Positions 26,843-36,258 of a stretch of DNA of 64,000 bases are shown one piece after another. Under the pieces are notes generated by a model. It worked only from the letters and a program-made list of their open reading frames with translations. It ran no database searches and was not told the origin of the DNA. Numbering within the stretch: position 1 is the first letter of the stretch; every line of letters begins with the position of its first letter. The translations under genes were made by a program, and so were the position numbers. Source of the DNA: Pseudomonas sp. 30_B (GTDB lineage: Bacteria; Pseudomonadota; Gammaproteobacteria; Pseudomonadales; Pseudomonadaceae); assembly GCF_017491605.1 (NCBI RefSeq), contig NZ_JAFGYY010000024.1, forward strand, positions 19,666-83,665. The letters are read 5' to 3'.

Positions 26843-28702
26843 TTATTCCTCGATTTCGTTGAGCCGGCGACCGGCCAGTGCGGCCTTGACGGTGGCGTCC
26901 ATACGGCGCGCGGCAAAGGCGTCGGTCACCTGGGACAGGCGCTTGATCTGTTGTTCGATGGCGGCGGTGTCGCTGCCGGCGGCCAGTTCGCGCAGGGATT
27001 CCATGCTGGCGTCGATGGCCAGGCGTTCCTCGGCGTCGAGCAGGCGCTCGCCGTCAACGTCCAGCGCGGACTGCACGGCTTCCAGCAAACGCTGGGCCTC
27101 GACCTGCTGTTCGCGCAGGGCGCGGGCAGCCATGTCGTCACCGGCATACTGGAAGGAATCCTGCAGCATGCGGGCGATCTCGCCATCGGTCAGGCCGTAG
27201 GACGGCTTGACCTGGATGCTCGCCTCGACGCCCGAAGACAGCTCGCGGGCGGAAACGCCCAGCAGCCCGTCGGCGTCGACCTGGAAGCTGACACGGATCT
27301 TCGCCGCACCAGCCACCATCGGCGGAATGCCACGCAGCTCGAAGCGCGCCAGGGACCGACAGTCCTTGACCAGCTCACGCTCGCCTTGCAGCACGTGAAT
27401 CATCATGGCCGTCTGGCCATCCTTGTAGGTGGTGAACTCCTGGGCGCGGGCCACCGGAATGGTGGTGTTGCGCGGGATCACCTTCTCCATCAGCCCACCC
27501 ATGGTTTCCAGGCCAAGCGACAGAGGGATTACGTCCAGCAACAGCAGCTCTTCGCCGCGCTTGTTGCCGGCCAGGGCATCGGCCTGGATGGCGGCGCCGA
27601 TGGCAACCACCTGGTCCGGGTCGATATCGGTCAGCGGCTCGCGGCCGAACAGCTCACCCACCAGCTCGCGCACGCGCGGCACGCGGGTGGAACCGCCAAC
27701 CATGACCACGGCGCTGACCTCTTCCAGCTCAACGCCGGAATCACGCACGGCGCGACGGCAAGCCTTGAGGCTGCGCTGGATCAGCGGATCGATCAGCGAT
27801 TCCATGTGCGAGCGACTCAGCTCGCCACTCCAGCCTTCGTAGGCCACCGCAACACTGGCACTGTCGGTCAGAGCTTCCTTGGCGGCGCAGGCGGCCTGCA
27901 GCAGGCGGCGCTGGGCGCCCGGATCGAGATCGGCCGAGATGCCCGACTGCTCGATGATCCAGCCGGCGATGGCATGGTCGAAGTCATCGCCGCCCAGCGC
28001 GCTGTCGCCACCGGTGGCCAGAACCTCGAAGACCCCGCGGGTCAGGCGCAGGATGGAAATATCGAAGGTGCCGCCGCCCAGGTCGTAGATGGCGACCACG
28101 CCCTCGGCGTTCTTGTCCAGGCCATAGGCCACGGCGGCAGCAGTCGGCTCGTTGAGCAGGCGCAGCACGTGCAGGCCAGCCAGACGCGCCGCGTCCTTGG
28201 TAGCCTGGCGCTGGGCGTCGTCGAAATAGGCGGGGACAGTGATCACCGCACCCACCAGCTCGCCACCCAGGGTGGATTCGGCACGCTGGCGCAGGGTACG
28301 GAGGATTTCCGCCGAGACTTCCACCGGGCTCTTGGCGCCCTGGACGGTCTCGATAAACGGCATGTGCGACTCGCCCTGGGTGAAGCGGTACGGCAGTTGG
28401 CCACCGAGTTGCTTCACATCCTCCAGGCCACGGCCCATCAGGCGCTTGACCGAGATGATGGAGTTCAGCGGGTCCAGGGCTGCGCCAAGGCGCACGCTCT
28501 CCCCCACCTCGACATGATCGGCGAGATAACGCACTGCCGACGGCAGGATGACCTCGCCGCGCTCATCGGGCAGAGGCTCGGCAACACCGCTGCGTACGGC
28601 AGCGACCAGGGAATTGGTAGTGCCCAGGTCGATCCCCACTGCCAGTCGACGCTGGTGTGGATGGGGACTTTGTCCGGGCTCGGCGATCTGCAGTAGGGCC
28701 AT
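26843..28702 (-). CDS. hscA: Fe-S chaperone HscA (Hsp70 family)
   Basis: A 619-residue Hsp70 with the nucleotide-binding GIDLGTTNSLVA and DLGGGTFDISIL motifs and a C-terminal substrate domain. It releases clusters from IscU by binding its LPPVK motif, which is present in the iscU product here. It lies between hscB and fdx in canonical order. Confidence 0.97.
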   Translation of the reverse strand: MALLQIAEPGQSPHPHQRRLAVGIDLGTTNSLVAAVRSGVAEPLPDERGEVILPSAVRYLADHVEVGESVRLGAALDPLNSIISVKRLMGRGLEDVKQLGGQLPYRFTQGESHMPFIETVQGAKSPVEVSAEILRTLRQRAESTLGGELVGAVITVPAYFDDAQRQATKDAARLAGLHVLRLLNEPTAAAVAYGLDKNAEGVVAIYDLGGGTFDISILRLTRGVFEVLATGGDSALGGDDFDHAIAGWIIEQSGISADLDPGAQRRLLQAACAAKEALTDSASVAVAYEGWSGELSRSHMESLIDPLIQRSLKACRRAVRDSGVELEEVSAVVMVGGSTRVPRVRELVGELFGREPLTDIDPDQVVAIGAAIQADALAGNKRGEELLLLDVIPLSLGLETMGGLMEKVIPRNTTIPVARAQEFTTYKDGQTAMMIHVLQGERELVKDCRSLARFELRGIPPMVAGAAKIRVSFQVDADGLLGVSARELSSGVEASIQVKPSYGLTDGEIARMLQDSFQYAGDDMAARALREQQVEAQRLLEAVQSALDVDGERLLDAEERLAIDASMESLRELAAGSDTAAIEQQIKRLSQVTDAFAARRMDATVKAALAGRRLNEIEE

Positions 28703-28747
28703 GCGGTTTCTAATCAGGCTTATCGGGCGCGGCGCGGGCCACGCGGA

Positions 28748-29269
28748 TTAATCGTCGAGTCGCTCTTCCAGTTGACGCACTTCCTGCGCCAGCTTGTCGA
28801 GGAACTGCATGCGCCGCACCAGGCGTTCAGCCAGGTCGCGGCGGGCGGCGTCATCCCAGCAGTCGGCGAACTCGGCATCCAGCTGGTGCTGGGCCGCTTT
28901 CAGCTGACGCTTGAAATACGCCACGCCATCGAGATCGGCGCTGTCCTGCAGGTCTTCCAGCTCCTCTCGCAGACGCATCTGCTGCAGGAGGAACTCCGGG
29001 TCCTGCACCGTGGCTTCGAGCGGCAACGCATTGCCGCGCAGGGCCAGCAGGTATAGGGCACGGCGCGGCGCGCTCTTCAACGTCTGGTAGGCGTCGTTGA
29101 GCTCGGTGGCCTTTTCCATCGCCAGCCGCTGCTCGCGCTCGGAGGCATCGGCAAAGCGATCCGGATGAACGTTACGCACCAGCTCGCGGTAGCGATTGCC
29201 CAGGGCTTCCAGATCGATCCGGAAGTCCGGCTGCAGGTCGAACAGCGCGAAGTGACAGGGACTACCCAC
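28748..29269 (-). CDS. hscB: Fe-S co-chaperone HscB (J domain)
   Basis: A 173-residue protein with an N-terminal J domain (HPDR motif) and a C-terminal three-helix bundle that docks IscU. The GTG at 29269 gives the conserved start GSPCHFALFDLQ; the next ATG upstream lies inside iscA. It starts 8 bp after iscA. Confidence 0.95.
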   Translation of the reverse strand: MGSPCHFALFDLQPDFRIDLEALGNRYRELVRNVHPDRFADASEREQRLAMEKATELNDAYQTLKSAPRRALYLLALRGNALPLEATVQDPEFLLQQMRLREELEDLQDSADLDGVAYFKRQLKAAQHQLDAEFADCWDDAARRDLAERLVRRMQFLDKLAQEVRQLEERLDD

Positions 29270-29277
29270 ACCCAGCC

Positions 29278-29601
29278 TCAGACGTTGAAGCTTTCGCCGC
29301 AGCCACACTCACCGCGCACGTTCGGGTTGTTGAACTTGAAGCCCTCGTTGAGGCCTTCCTTGGTGAAGTCCAACTCGGTGCCGTCGAGATATACCAGGCT
29401 TTTCGGGTCGATGATGACCTTCACGCCATGACTCTCGAACACCTGGTCCTCGGCTGCCAGTTCGTCGACGAACTCCAGCACGTAGGCCAGCCCGGAACAC
29501 CCGGTGGTACGCACGCCAAGACGAATGCCCTCGCCCTTGCCGCGCCCTTCGAGGGAGCGGCGAACGTGGTTGGCGGCGGCTTCGGTCATGCTGATGGCCA
29601 T
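29278..29601 (-). CDS. iscA: Fe-S assembly A-type carrier IscA
   Basis: A 107-residue A-type carrier with the three cluster cysteines C35, C99 and C101 (GCSG, ECGCGESF). It receives [2Fe-2S] from IscU and passes [4Fe-4S] to targets. Confidence 0.96.
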   Translation of the reverse strand: MAISMTEAAANHVRRSLEGRGKGEGIRLGVRTTGCSGLAYVLEFVDELAAEDQVFESHGVKVIIDPKSLVYLDGTELDFTKEGLNEGFKFNNPNVRGECGCGESFNV

Positions 29602-29628
29602 GGGAACTCCTTACTCAACGATCGCGAT

Positions 29629-30015
29629 TCAGAGAAGACCTTTCTTCTGCTTGTAGTCGCGCACGGCCGCCTTGATGGCGTCCTCGGCGAGTACCGAGCA
29701 GTGGATCTTCACCGGCGGCAGGGCCAGTTCTTCGGCGATCGTGGTGTTCTTGATGGATTCGGCTTCGTCCAGGGTCTTGCCCTTCATCCACTCGGTGGCG
29801 AGGGAGCTGGAGGCGATGGCCGAGCCGCAGCCGTAGGTCTTGAACTTGGCGTCTTCGATGACACCCTGCTCGTTGACCTTGATCTGCAGGCGCATCACGT
29901 CGCCGCAGGCCGGCGCGCCGACCATGCCGGTGCCGACGTCCGGGTCCTCGGCATTGAGCTTGCCGACGTTGCGCGGGTTTTCGTAGTGGTCGATGACCTT
30001 GTCACTGTAAGCCAT
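29629..30015 (-). CDS. iscU: Fe-S scaffold IscU
   Basis: A 128-residue scaffold with ligands C37, C63, H105 and C106 and the HscA-recognition motif LPPVK just before them. It matches the usual length. Confidence 0.97.
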   Translation of the reverse strand: MAYSDKVIDHYENPRNVGKLNAEDPDVGTGMVGAPACGDVMRLQIKVNEQGVIEDAKFKTYGCGSAIASSSLATEWMKGKTLDEAESIKNTTIAEELALPPVKIHCSVLAEDAIKAAVRDYKQKKGLL

Positions 30016-30042
30016 GGCTAATCCTCACTTCTATGGGGCGGG

Positions 30043-31257
30043 TCAGTGGGCCTGCCATTCGACCTTGGACAGGTCGACGCCCTCTTTGTACATATCCCAC
30101 AGCGGCGAGAGTTCACGCAGCTTGGAAACGGCTTCCACCACCTTATTGGCGGCATAGTCGACCTCTTCTTCAGTAGTGAAGCGGCCGAAGCTGAAACGGA
30201 TGGAGCTGTGCGCCAGTTCGTCGTTGCGACCCAGGGCGCGGAGCACGTAGGACGGCTCCAGCGAGGCCGAGGTGCAGGCGGAGCCGGACGAGACGGCCAG
30301 GTCCTTGAGCGACATCATCAGCGACTCGCCCTCGACGTAGTTGAAGCTGACGTTGAGGATGTTCGGTGCGTAGGAAGTGGCGCTGCCGTTGACATACAGC
30401 TCTTCCAGGCCCTGGACCTGCTCGAAGAAGCGCTTGCGCAGACCTTCGATGCGGGCCATTTCCTGGTGCATTTCTTCCTTGGCGATGCGGAAGGCTTCGC
30501 CCATGCCGACAATCTGGTGGGTTGCCAGGGTGCCCGAACGCATGCCGCGCTCGTGGCCGCCACCGTGCATCTGGGCTTCCAGGCGTACGCGCGGCTTGCG
30601 GCGCACGTACAGGGCGCCCATGCCTTTGGGGCCATAGACCTTGTGGGCGGAGAAGGACATCAGGTCGACCTTGAGTTTTTCCAGGTCGATGTCGATCTTG
30701 CCGGCCGACTGGGCGGCGTCGACGTGCAGCAGGATGCCGCGGGAGCGGGTCAGCTCGCCGATGGCGGCGATGTCGTTGACGCTGCCGACTTCGTTGTTCA
30801 CGTGCATGACCGACACCAGGATGGTGTCCTCACGCAGCGCGGACTCGACCATCGCCGGGGTGATGATGCCCTCGGGAGTGGGCTCCAGGTAGGTAACCTC
30901 GAAACCTTCGCGCTCCAGCTGGCGGCAGGTATCCAGGACCGCCTTGTGCTCGATCTTCGAGGTGACGATGTGCTTGCCCTTGGTGGCGTAGAAGTGCGCA
31001 ACGCCCTTGATCGCCAGGTTGTCGGACTCGGTGGCACCGGAAGTCCAGACGATCTCGCGGGGGTCGGCATTGACCAGCTCGGCGACCTGGCGACGTGCGT
31101 TCTCGGCTGCTTCCTCGGCCTTCCAGCCGAAGACGTGGGAGCGCGACGCCGGGTTGCCGAAATTGCCATCTACCAGGAGGCAGTCAGCCATTTTCTGAGC
31201 GACACGCGGGTCCACCGGGGTTGTGGCGGAGTAGTCGAGGTAAATCGGCAATTTCAT
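30043..31257 (-). CDS. iscS: Cysteine desulfurase IscS
   Basis: A 404-residue PLP enzyme with K206 (SAHKVYGPKG) and the mobile-loop cysteine C328 (SGSACTSASLEPS). It donates sulfur for clusters, tRNA thiolation and thiamine. The ATG at 31257 opens the conserved KLPIYLDYSATTPVD. Confidence 0.97.
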   Translation of the reverse strand: MKLPIYLDYSATTPVDPRVAQKMADCLLVDGNFGNPASRSHVFGWKAEEAAENARRQVAELVNADPREIVWTSGATESDNLAIKGVAHFYATKGKHIVTSKIEHKAVLDTCRQLEREGFEVTYLEPTPEGIITPAMVESALREDTILVSVMHVNNEVGSVNDIAAIGELTRSRGILLHVDAAQSAGKIDIDLEKLKVDLMSFSAHKVYGPKGMGALYVRRKPRVRLEAQMHGGGHERGMRSGTLATHQIVGMGEAFRIAKEEMHQEMARIEGLRKRFFEQVQGLEELYVNGSATSYAPNILNVSFNYVEGESLMMSLKDLAVSSGSACTSASLEPSYVLRALGRNDELAHSSIRFSFGRFTTEEEVDYAANKVVEAVSKLRELSPLWDMYKEGVDLSKVEWQAH

Positions 31258-31285
31258 CAGGTAACTCCTACAGGCGGGCGTTCGC

Positions 31286-31780
31286 TCAATCGATGGCGGA
31301 CGCTTCAATCTTGTCGAGGCGCGGCGTCTTGCTGCTCGAGCAGCGGCGCTCGTCCTGGCGCTGGGCCACCTCTTGAACTTCGCGGCGTTCGACCAGGTCG
31401 GCCAGGCTGATGCCGCTGAGGAACTCGTGAATCTGCTGGCTGAGGTCGCACCACAGGTGGTGGGTCAGGCAGGTATCGCCGGAGTGGCAGTCGCCCTGCC
31501 CCTGGCAACGGGTAGCGTCGACCGACTCGTTGACCGCATCGATCACCTGGGCGACGTGGATGCCGGTCATGTCGCGGGACAGCTGGTAGCCGCCGCCCGG
31601 ACCGCGCACGCTGACCACCAGGTTGCCACGGCGCAACTTGGCGAACAGCTGTTCCAGGTAGGACAGGGAAATACCCTGGCGTTCGGAAATATCGGCGAGA
31701 GAAACCGGGCCACGCTGGGCGTGCAACGCCAGATCGAGCATGGCGGTGACGGCGTAGCGGCCTTTGGTGGTCAATCGCAT
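31286..31780 (-). CDS. iscR: Fe-S-sensing Rrf2 repressor IscR
   Basis: A 164-residue Rrf2 winged-helix protein with cluster ligands C92, C98, C104 and H107. Holo-IscR represses its own operon at type 1 sites; apo-IscR acts at type 2 sites. It is the first gene of the isc operon, with two type-1-like sites at the promoter. Confidence 0.97.
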   Translation of the reverse strand: MRLTTKGRYAVTAMLDLALHAQRGPVSLADISERQGISLSYLEQLFAKLRRGNLVVSVRGPGGGYQLSRDMTGIHVAQVIDAVNESVDATRCQGQGDCHSGDTCLTHHLWCDLSQQIHEFLSGISLADLVERREVQEVAQRQDERRCSSSKTPRLDKIEASAID

Positions 31781-31813
31781 GGGGAAATCCGGAAGAATCG
31801 CTGGTGTAGGGGA

Positions 31814-31880
31814 AGTATGCTCTTTTCCGACTATTTAGGTCAACTATAAGCCCTATTACTTTAGTCGGAATTAGCCAGCG
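31814..31880 (-). promoter_or_regulatory. isc promoter with IscR type-1-like sites
   Basis: On the minus strand a -35 TTGACC (31843-31838) and a -10 CATACT (31819-31814) are spaced by 18 bp. A type-1-like site, ATAGTTGACC...AGTCGG (31847-31825), covers the -35. A second, weaker match with GACTAAAGTAAT lies just upstream (31852-31873). This placement fits autorepression by holo-IscR. Confidence 0.72.
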
Positions 31881-31920
31881 AGGCGGCGCAGTATGTTAGC
31901 AGAGAGCCAGCGTCGGCGCA

Positions 31921-32700
31921 TCACTGCGCCGACTTGCTGTCCTCGGTGTCTTTCACGCCGGCGAAGTCCTCTTCACGCAGAACGGGAAGATCTTTCGCAC
32001 AGTAGTCGCTACCCAGAGCCGTCAGCGCCTTGCACATGCCCTCTAGGCGACCATCGACCGCCTGCAGGTGGTCGAGCAACTGACCAATGGCACGCGCCAC
32101 CGGGTCGGGCATGTCCTGACTCACGCCGTAGGCATCGAAGCCAAGCTTCTCGGCCATGGCCTGGCGCTTGGCGGCCTGGTCGGCATCGTCCTTCATGATG
32201 ATCCGGCCAGGAATACCTACGACGGTAGCCCCTGGCGGCACCTCTTTCGTCACCACCGCGTTGGAGCCCACCTTGGCGCCGGCACCGACAGTGAACGGAC
32301 CGAGCACCTTGGCGCCCGCCCCCACCACCACGCCGTCGGCCAGGGTGGGGTGACGCTTGCCCTTGTTCCAGCTGGTGCCACCCAGGGTCACGCCCTGGTA
32401 GATGGTCACGTCGTCACCGATCTCGGCGGTCTCGCCAATAACGATACCCAGGCCATGGTCGATGAAGAAACGACGACCGATCTTGGCGCCGGGGTGGATC
32501 TCGATACCGGTCATCCAGCGCCCGAAGTTGGACACCATGCGCGCCAGCCACTTCCAGCCGGACGTCCACAGGGCATGGGCCAGACGATGCAGCCACACCG
32601 CGTGCAGCCCCGGGTAGCAGGTGAGCACCTCAAAGGCATTGCGCGCCGCCGGGTCACGATGGAATACGCTCTGGATATCTTCGCGCACACGCTCAAACAT
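31921..32700 (-). CDS. cysE: Serine O-acetyltransferase
   Basis: A 259-residue left-handed beta-helix acetyltransferase with hexapeptide repeats (IGRRFFIDHG, VVVGAGAKVLGPF). It makes O-acetylserine, the cysteine precursor. A C-terminal extension of about 60 residues after the beta-helix is rich in charged residues. It overlaps trmJ by 8 bp. Its position beside the isc operon, which consumes cysteine, is conserved in Pseudomonas. Confidence 0.96.
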   Translation of the reverse strand: MFERVREDIQSVFHRDPAARNAFEVLTCYPGLHAVWLHRLAHALWTSGWKWLARMVSNFGRWMTGIEIHPGAKIGRRFFIDHGLGIVIGETAEIGDDVTIYQGVTLGGTSWNKGKRHPTLADGVVVGAGAKVLGPFTVGAGAKVGSNAVVTKEVPPGATVVGIPGRIIMKDDADQAAKRQAMAEKLGFDAYGVSQDMPDPVARAIGQLLDHLQAVDGRLEGMCKALTALGSDYCAKDLPVLREEDFAGVKDTEDSKSAQ

Positions 32701-33472
32701 CTTCATCACTCCGCTTGGAAAGCTCCCCACGGGCAGCTTTCTGTGTTTCGGTCAGAATACCCCGCAGGATATTCATCTCCAGCTTGCTGACACCGGCGCG
32801 GCCATACAGCCGACGCAGGCGCGACATCAAATGGCGCGGCTTCTGCGGGTCGAGGAACTGGATATCTACCAGGGTCGACTCCAGGTGCGCGTAGAAGCGC
32901 TCCAGCTCATCCGAGGTCACCGGAATGCTATTGAGCATGGCGGTGGATTCGACCTTCTCCTGCTTGGTCGGCTGGCCTTGCGCCGCCAACCAGGCCATGC
33001 GCACTTCATAGACCAGCACCTGCACTGCCGTCGCCAGGTTCAGCGAGCTGAACTCGGGATTGGCCGGGATATGCACATGGAATTGACATCGCTGCAATTC
33101 CTCGTTGGTCAGACCCGCGTATTCGCGACCGAACACCAGCGCCACCTCGCCGCCCTGCTGGACGTGCTGCAGGCTGGTGGTAGCGCACTCGCGGGGGTCG
33201 AGCAGCGGCCAGGGAATGCGACGGTCGCGCGCACTGGTACCGAGCACCAGGCTGCAGCCGGCCAGGGCATCTTCCAGGGTCGACACGACCACGGCCGCAT
33301 CGAGGATGTCATCGGCACCCGAAGCACGGGCACGCGCCTCGCCACTGGGGAAATCCATCGGATCGACCAGCACCAGGCGCGACAGGCCCATGTTCTTCAT
33401 TGCACGGGCCGTACCGCCGATATTGCCGGGGTGACTGGTATTGACCAGCACCACGCGAATTCTGTCGAGCAA
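32693..33472 (-). CDS. trmJ: tRNA (cytidine/uridine-2'-O-)-methyltransferase TrmJ
   Basis: A 259-residue SPOUT-class methyltransferase (RIRVVLVNTSHPGNIGG; LVFGREYAGL knot region) that modifies position 32 of tRNAs. TTG at 33472 is the preferred start because GGAG lies 9 nt upstream and it gives the usual N-terminus (LDRIRVV). A GTG at 33487 is the alternative. It overlaps cysE and is divergent from suhB. Confidence 0.92.
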   Translation of the reverse strand: MLDRIRVVLVNTSHPGNIGGTARAMKNMGLSRLVLVDPMDFPSGEARARASGADDILDAAVVVSTLEDALAGCSLVLGTSARDRRIPWPLLDPRECATTSLQHVQQGGEVALVFGREYAGLTNEELQRCQFHVHIPANPEFSSLNLATAVQVLVYEVRMAWLAAQGQPTKQEKVESTAMLNSIPVTSDELERFYAHLESTLVDIQFLDPQKPRHLMSRLRRLYGRAGVSKLEMNILRGILTETQKAARGELSKRSDEDV

Positions 33473-33620
33473 CGCCAGCGACTCCACACAAAAGCGAAAA
33501 AGGGAGGGAATCCTACCGCAGCAGTGGGTCTTGCGCCACGCAGGCGACAGGTCGCTCTATGAGCGCCATGGTTTTCTGTTAGAATACTCGGCTTTCTTTA
33601 ACGACCCAGGTGACCTCTCC

Positions 33621-34436
33621 ATGCAGCCCATGCTGAATATCGCCCTGCGCGCCGCTCGCAGCGCCGGTGAACTGATCTTCCGCTCCATCGAACGCCTGGA
33701 CACCCTCTCGGTCAACGAAAAAGAAGCCAAGGACTACGTCACCGAAGTCGACCGCGCTGCCGAGCTCTCCATCGTCACCGCCCTGCGCAAGGCCTACCCG
33801 AACCACGGGATCATGGGCGAAGAAGGCGGCATGCTCGAAGGCAGCGGCGAAGGCGCCGACTACCTGTGGATCATCGATCCGCTGGACGGCACCACCAACT
33901 TCATCCACGGCGTTCCGCACTTCGCCATCAGCATCGCCTGCAAATACCGCGGTCGCCTTGAGCACGCCGTGGTCCTCGACCCGATCCGCCAGGAAGAATT
34001 CACCGCCAGCCGTGGCCGTGGCGCCGCACTGAACGGCCGCCGCCTGCGCGTCAGCAACCGCAAGAGCCTGGAAGGTGCCCTGCTCGGCACCGGCTTCCCG
34101 TTCCGCGATAGCCAGATGGACAACCTGGACGCCTACCTGGGGATGTTCCGCAGCCTGGTCGGCCAGACCGCCGGCATCCGCCGCGCCGGCGCCGCCAGCC
34201 TGGACCTGGCCTACGTCGCCGCGGGCCGTTACGACGCCTTCTGGGAGTTCGGCCTGTCCGAGTGGGACATGGCAGCCGGCGCCCTGCTGATCCAGGAAGC
34301 GGGCGGCCTGGTGAGCGATTTCACCGGCGGCCACGAGTTCCTCGAGAAGGGCCAGATCGTCGCCGGTAACACCAAGTGCTTCAAGGCGCTGCTGACCAGC
34401 ATCCAGCCGCACCTGCCGGCGTCGCTCAAGCGCTGA
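33621..34436 (+). CDS. suhB: Inositol monophosphatase family protein SuhB
   Basis: A 271-residue Mg-dependent phosphatase with metal ligands E67, D86 and D89 (GEEGG, DPLDGTTNF) and the C-terminal WDMAAGALLIQEAGG motif. SuhB also joins rRNA antitermination complexes and affects virulence regulation in P. aeruginosa. It has its own promoter region with TAGAAT at 33580-33585 and is followed by a strong terminator. Confidence 0.96.
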   Translation: MQPMLNIALRAARSAGELIFRSIERLDTLSVNEKEAKDYVTEVDRAAELSIVTALRKAYPNHGIMGEEGGMLEGSGEGADYLWIIDPLDGTTNFIHGVPHFAISIACKYRGRLEHAVVLDPIRQEEFTASRGRGAALNGRRLRVSNRKSLEGALLGTGFPFRDSQMDNLDAYLGMFRSLVGQTAGIRRAGAASLDLAYVAAGRYDAFWEFGLSEWDMAAGALLIQEAGGLVSDFTGGHEFLEKGQIVAGNTKCFKALLTSIQPHLPASLKR

Positions 34437-34452
34437 GCCTGAGCCACGACTG

Positions 34453-34481
34453 AAAAAAGCCCGGCGATGCCGGGCTTTTTT
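34453..34481 (+). terminator. Rho-independent terminator after suhB
   Basis: A6-GCCCGGC, loop GAT, GCCGGGC-T6, 16 bp past the suhB stop. Confidence 0.93.
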
Positions 34482-34504
34482 GTGCCTGCGAGAACGCTTT
34501 CCTT

Positions 34505-34529
34505 GCAGGAGCGAGCTTGCTCGCGAAGC
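34505..34529. repeat. Degenerate REP element
   Basis: GCAGGAGCGAGC..GCGAAGC, with a decayed partner near 34555-34576. It lies between two terminators. Confidence 0.7.
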
Positions 34530-34587
34530 TTTTTCATTCTGACGCTACGATTCAGGGCGACTCGCTCCCACGAAAAGCAAGGCAAAG

Positions 34588-34614
34588 AAAAAGGCGCCCC
34601 ATGGGCGCCTTTTT
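34588..34614. terminator. Bidirectional terminator (end of glycine-zipper gene)
   Basis: AAAAAGGCGCCC, loop CAT, GGGCGCCTTTTT: a perfect 12-bp stem with T-tracts on both strands. It lies 20 bp past the stop of the minus-strand gene. Confidence 0.9.
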
Positions 34615-34634
34615 CGTTCACTCCTGGCGACTGC

Positions 34635-35171
34635 TTACTGCTGACCCAGGATCAGGCGGCCGCTCTTGTCGACCGGAATCTGCGAACCCGGATCGCGATC
34701 CATGCGGACCTGGCCGGGCTTACCGTCCAGCAGGTACTTCACGTCATAGCCAACGACCTTGTCACTGGTGTCGTTAACGGTGTTGCAGCGGGTTTCAGTG
34801 GTGGTGTAGGTATCACGCTCCTGCATGCCTTCCTGCACCTTGTTACCCGCGTAGCCGCCGCCGATGGCACCCGCCACGGTGGCGATCTTGCGGCCGTTGC
34901 CGCTACCGATCTGATTGCCCAGCAGGCCGCCGGCGATGGCGCCGATCGCCGTACCGGCAATCTGGTGGGTGTCCTTCACAGGACGCTGGTGAGTGACAGC
35001 GACGTCCTTGCAGACCTGGCGAGGCGTCTTGATGGTTTCCTTGACCGGCTGGACAGCGAGCACTTCGGCATATTGAGGGCCATGATCCACCAGCTTGTAG
35101 GTGGCCACGGCGCCACCGGCAGTCACGCCTATAGCGCCCAGCACGGTACCGATGAGCAGCGACTTGTTCAC
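34635..35171 (-). CDS. Glycine-zipper 2TM domain protein (SlyB/PA3819-like)
   Basis: A 178-residue envelope protein with an N-terminal hydrophobic signal or anchor (residues 4-22). Two glycine-zipper helices follow (about residues 71-90 GTAIGAIAGGLLGNQIG and 96-112), then a C-terminal domain with a tyrosine-rich strand (VVGYDVKYLLDG). The family includes SlyB/PcP-type proteins that keep the outer membrane intact under cation stress. GTG at 35171 has an excellent AGGAGG site. No lipobox cysteine is seen, so it is probably not a lipoprotein. Confidence 0.88.
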   Translation of the reverse strand: MNKSLLIGTVLGAIGVTAGGAVATYKLVDHGPQYAEVLAVQPVKETIKTPRQVCKDVAVTHQRPVKDTHQIAGTAIGAIAGGLLGNQIGSGNGRKIATVAGAIGGGYAGNKVQEGMQERDTYTTTETRCNTVNDTSDKVVGYDVKYLLDGKPGQVRMDRDPGSQIPVDKSGRLILGQQ

Positions 35172-35284
35172 ATAAACCTCCTGGTCTTTCGTCTCGTTCG
35201 GGCTCTGCCCTTTACCTTGCCTTGGAGCGATCCAAGTGTAAGAAAGTTCCAACAGCTTCGTTACACCTGGCCGACAAACGAAAA

Positions 35285-35302
35285 CTCCCGCCGTAGCGGG
35301 AG
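35285..35302 (-). terminator. Terminator after secF
   Basis: CTCCCGC / GCGGGAG stem with a 4-nt loop. On the minus strand TTTTCG follows, 29 bp past the secF stop. Confidence 0.8.
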
Positions 35303-35330
35303 CTTTCCTTGGATGCCTGGAAACGCTCTA

Positions 35331-36248
35331 TTACGGGCGCTCGTCGGCTTCCTTGCTCGGCGGCGGGATCAGGTCCTCGCTGGACAGATTCAGCCAGATC
35401 AGCACCACGTTGGCGATGTAGATCGACGAGTAGGTACCCGCCATCACACCGACGAACAGGGCGATGGAGAAGCCGAACAGGTTGTCGCCGCCGAAGAACA
35501 GCAGGGCGGCGATGGCCAGCAGGGTCGACACCGAGGTGGCGATGGTCCGCAGCAGGGTCTGGCTGGTCGAGATGTTGATGTTCTCGATCAGACTGGCCTT
35601 GCGCAGCACGCGGAAGTTCTCGCGCACGCGGTCGAAGATCACGATGGTGTCGTTCAGCGAGTAGCCCACCACCGCCAGCACCGCGGCCAGCACGGTCAGG
35701 TCGAAGGTGATCTGGAAGAACGACAGCACGCCCATCACGATGATGGCGTCGTGGATCAGCGAGAGAATCGCACCCAGGGCGAACTTCCACTGGAAGCGGA
35801 AGCCCACGTACAAAAGGATGCCGCCCAGCGCCAGGAGCATGCCGAGGCCGCCCTGGTCGCGCAGCTCTTCACCCACCTGCGGACCGACGTACTCGACGCC
35901 ATTCACTTTCGCCGGGTTGGAAGCATCGGCCTTCTGCAGCGCAGCGGCGACCTTCTTGCCCAGTTCCGGGTCCTCGCTGGGCATACGTACCAGCACATCC
36001 CGGGTGTCGCCGAAGCTCTGCACCACGGCTTCGCCGAAACCGGCCGCGACCAGTTGCTCACGCACCTTGGCAAGGTCGGCAGGCTGCTCGTAGGCCAGCT
36101 TGATCGACGTACCGCCGGTGAAGTCGAGGCCGAAGTTGATGCCCTTGACGAACCAGCTGCCGAGGGCGATCAGGGTCAGGATCAGGGTGCCGGCGAACGC
36201 AATGTTGCGAACGCCCATGAAGTTGATAGTACCGATCTTGATGTTCAT
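35331..36248 (-). CDS. secF: Protein translocase subunit SecF
   Basis: A 305-residue inner-membrane protein with helix 1 (about residues 15-34), the GLDFTGGT motif, a small periplasmic domain and five further helices. With SecD it uses the proton gradient to pull proteins out of SecYEG. It starts 10 bp after secD and ends a secretion operon (yajC-secD-secF). Confidence 0.97.
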   Translation of the reverse strand: MNIKIGTINFMGVRNIAFAGTLILTLIALGSWFVKGINFGLDFTGGTSIKLAYEQPADLAKVREQLVAAGFGEAVVQSFGDTRDVLVRMPSEDPELGKKVAAALQKADASNPAKVNGVEYVGPQVGEELRDQGGLGMLLALGGILLYVGFRFQWKFALGAILSLIHDAIIVMGVLSFFQITFDLTVLAAVLAVVGYSLNDTIVIFDRVRENFRVLRKASLIENINISTSQTLLRTIATSVSTLLAIAALLFFGGDNLFGFSIALFVGVMAGTYSSIYIANVVLIWLNLSSEDLIPPPSKEADERP

Positions 36249-36258
36249 CTCAGGCCCC

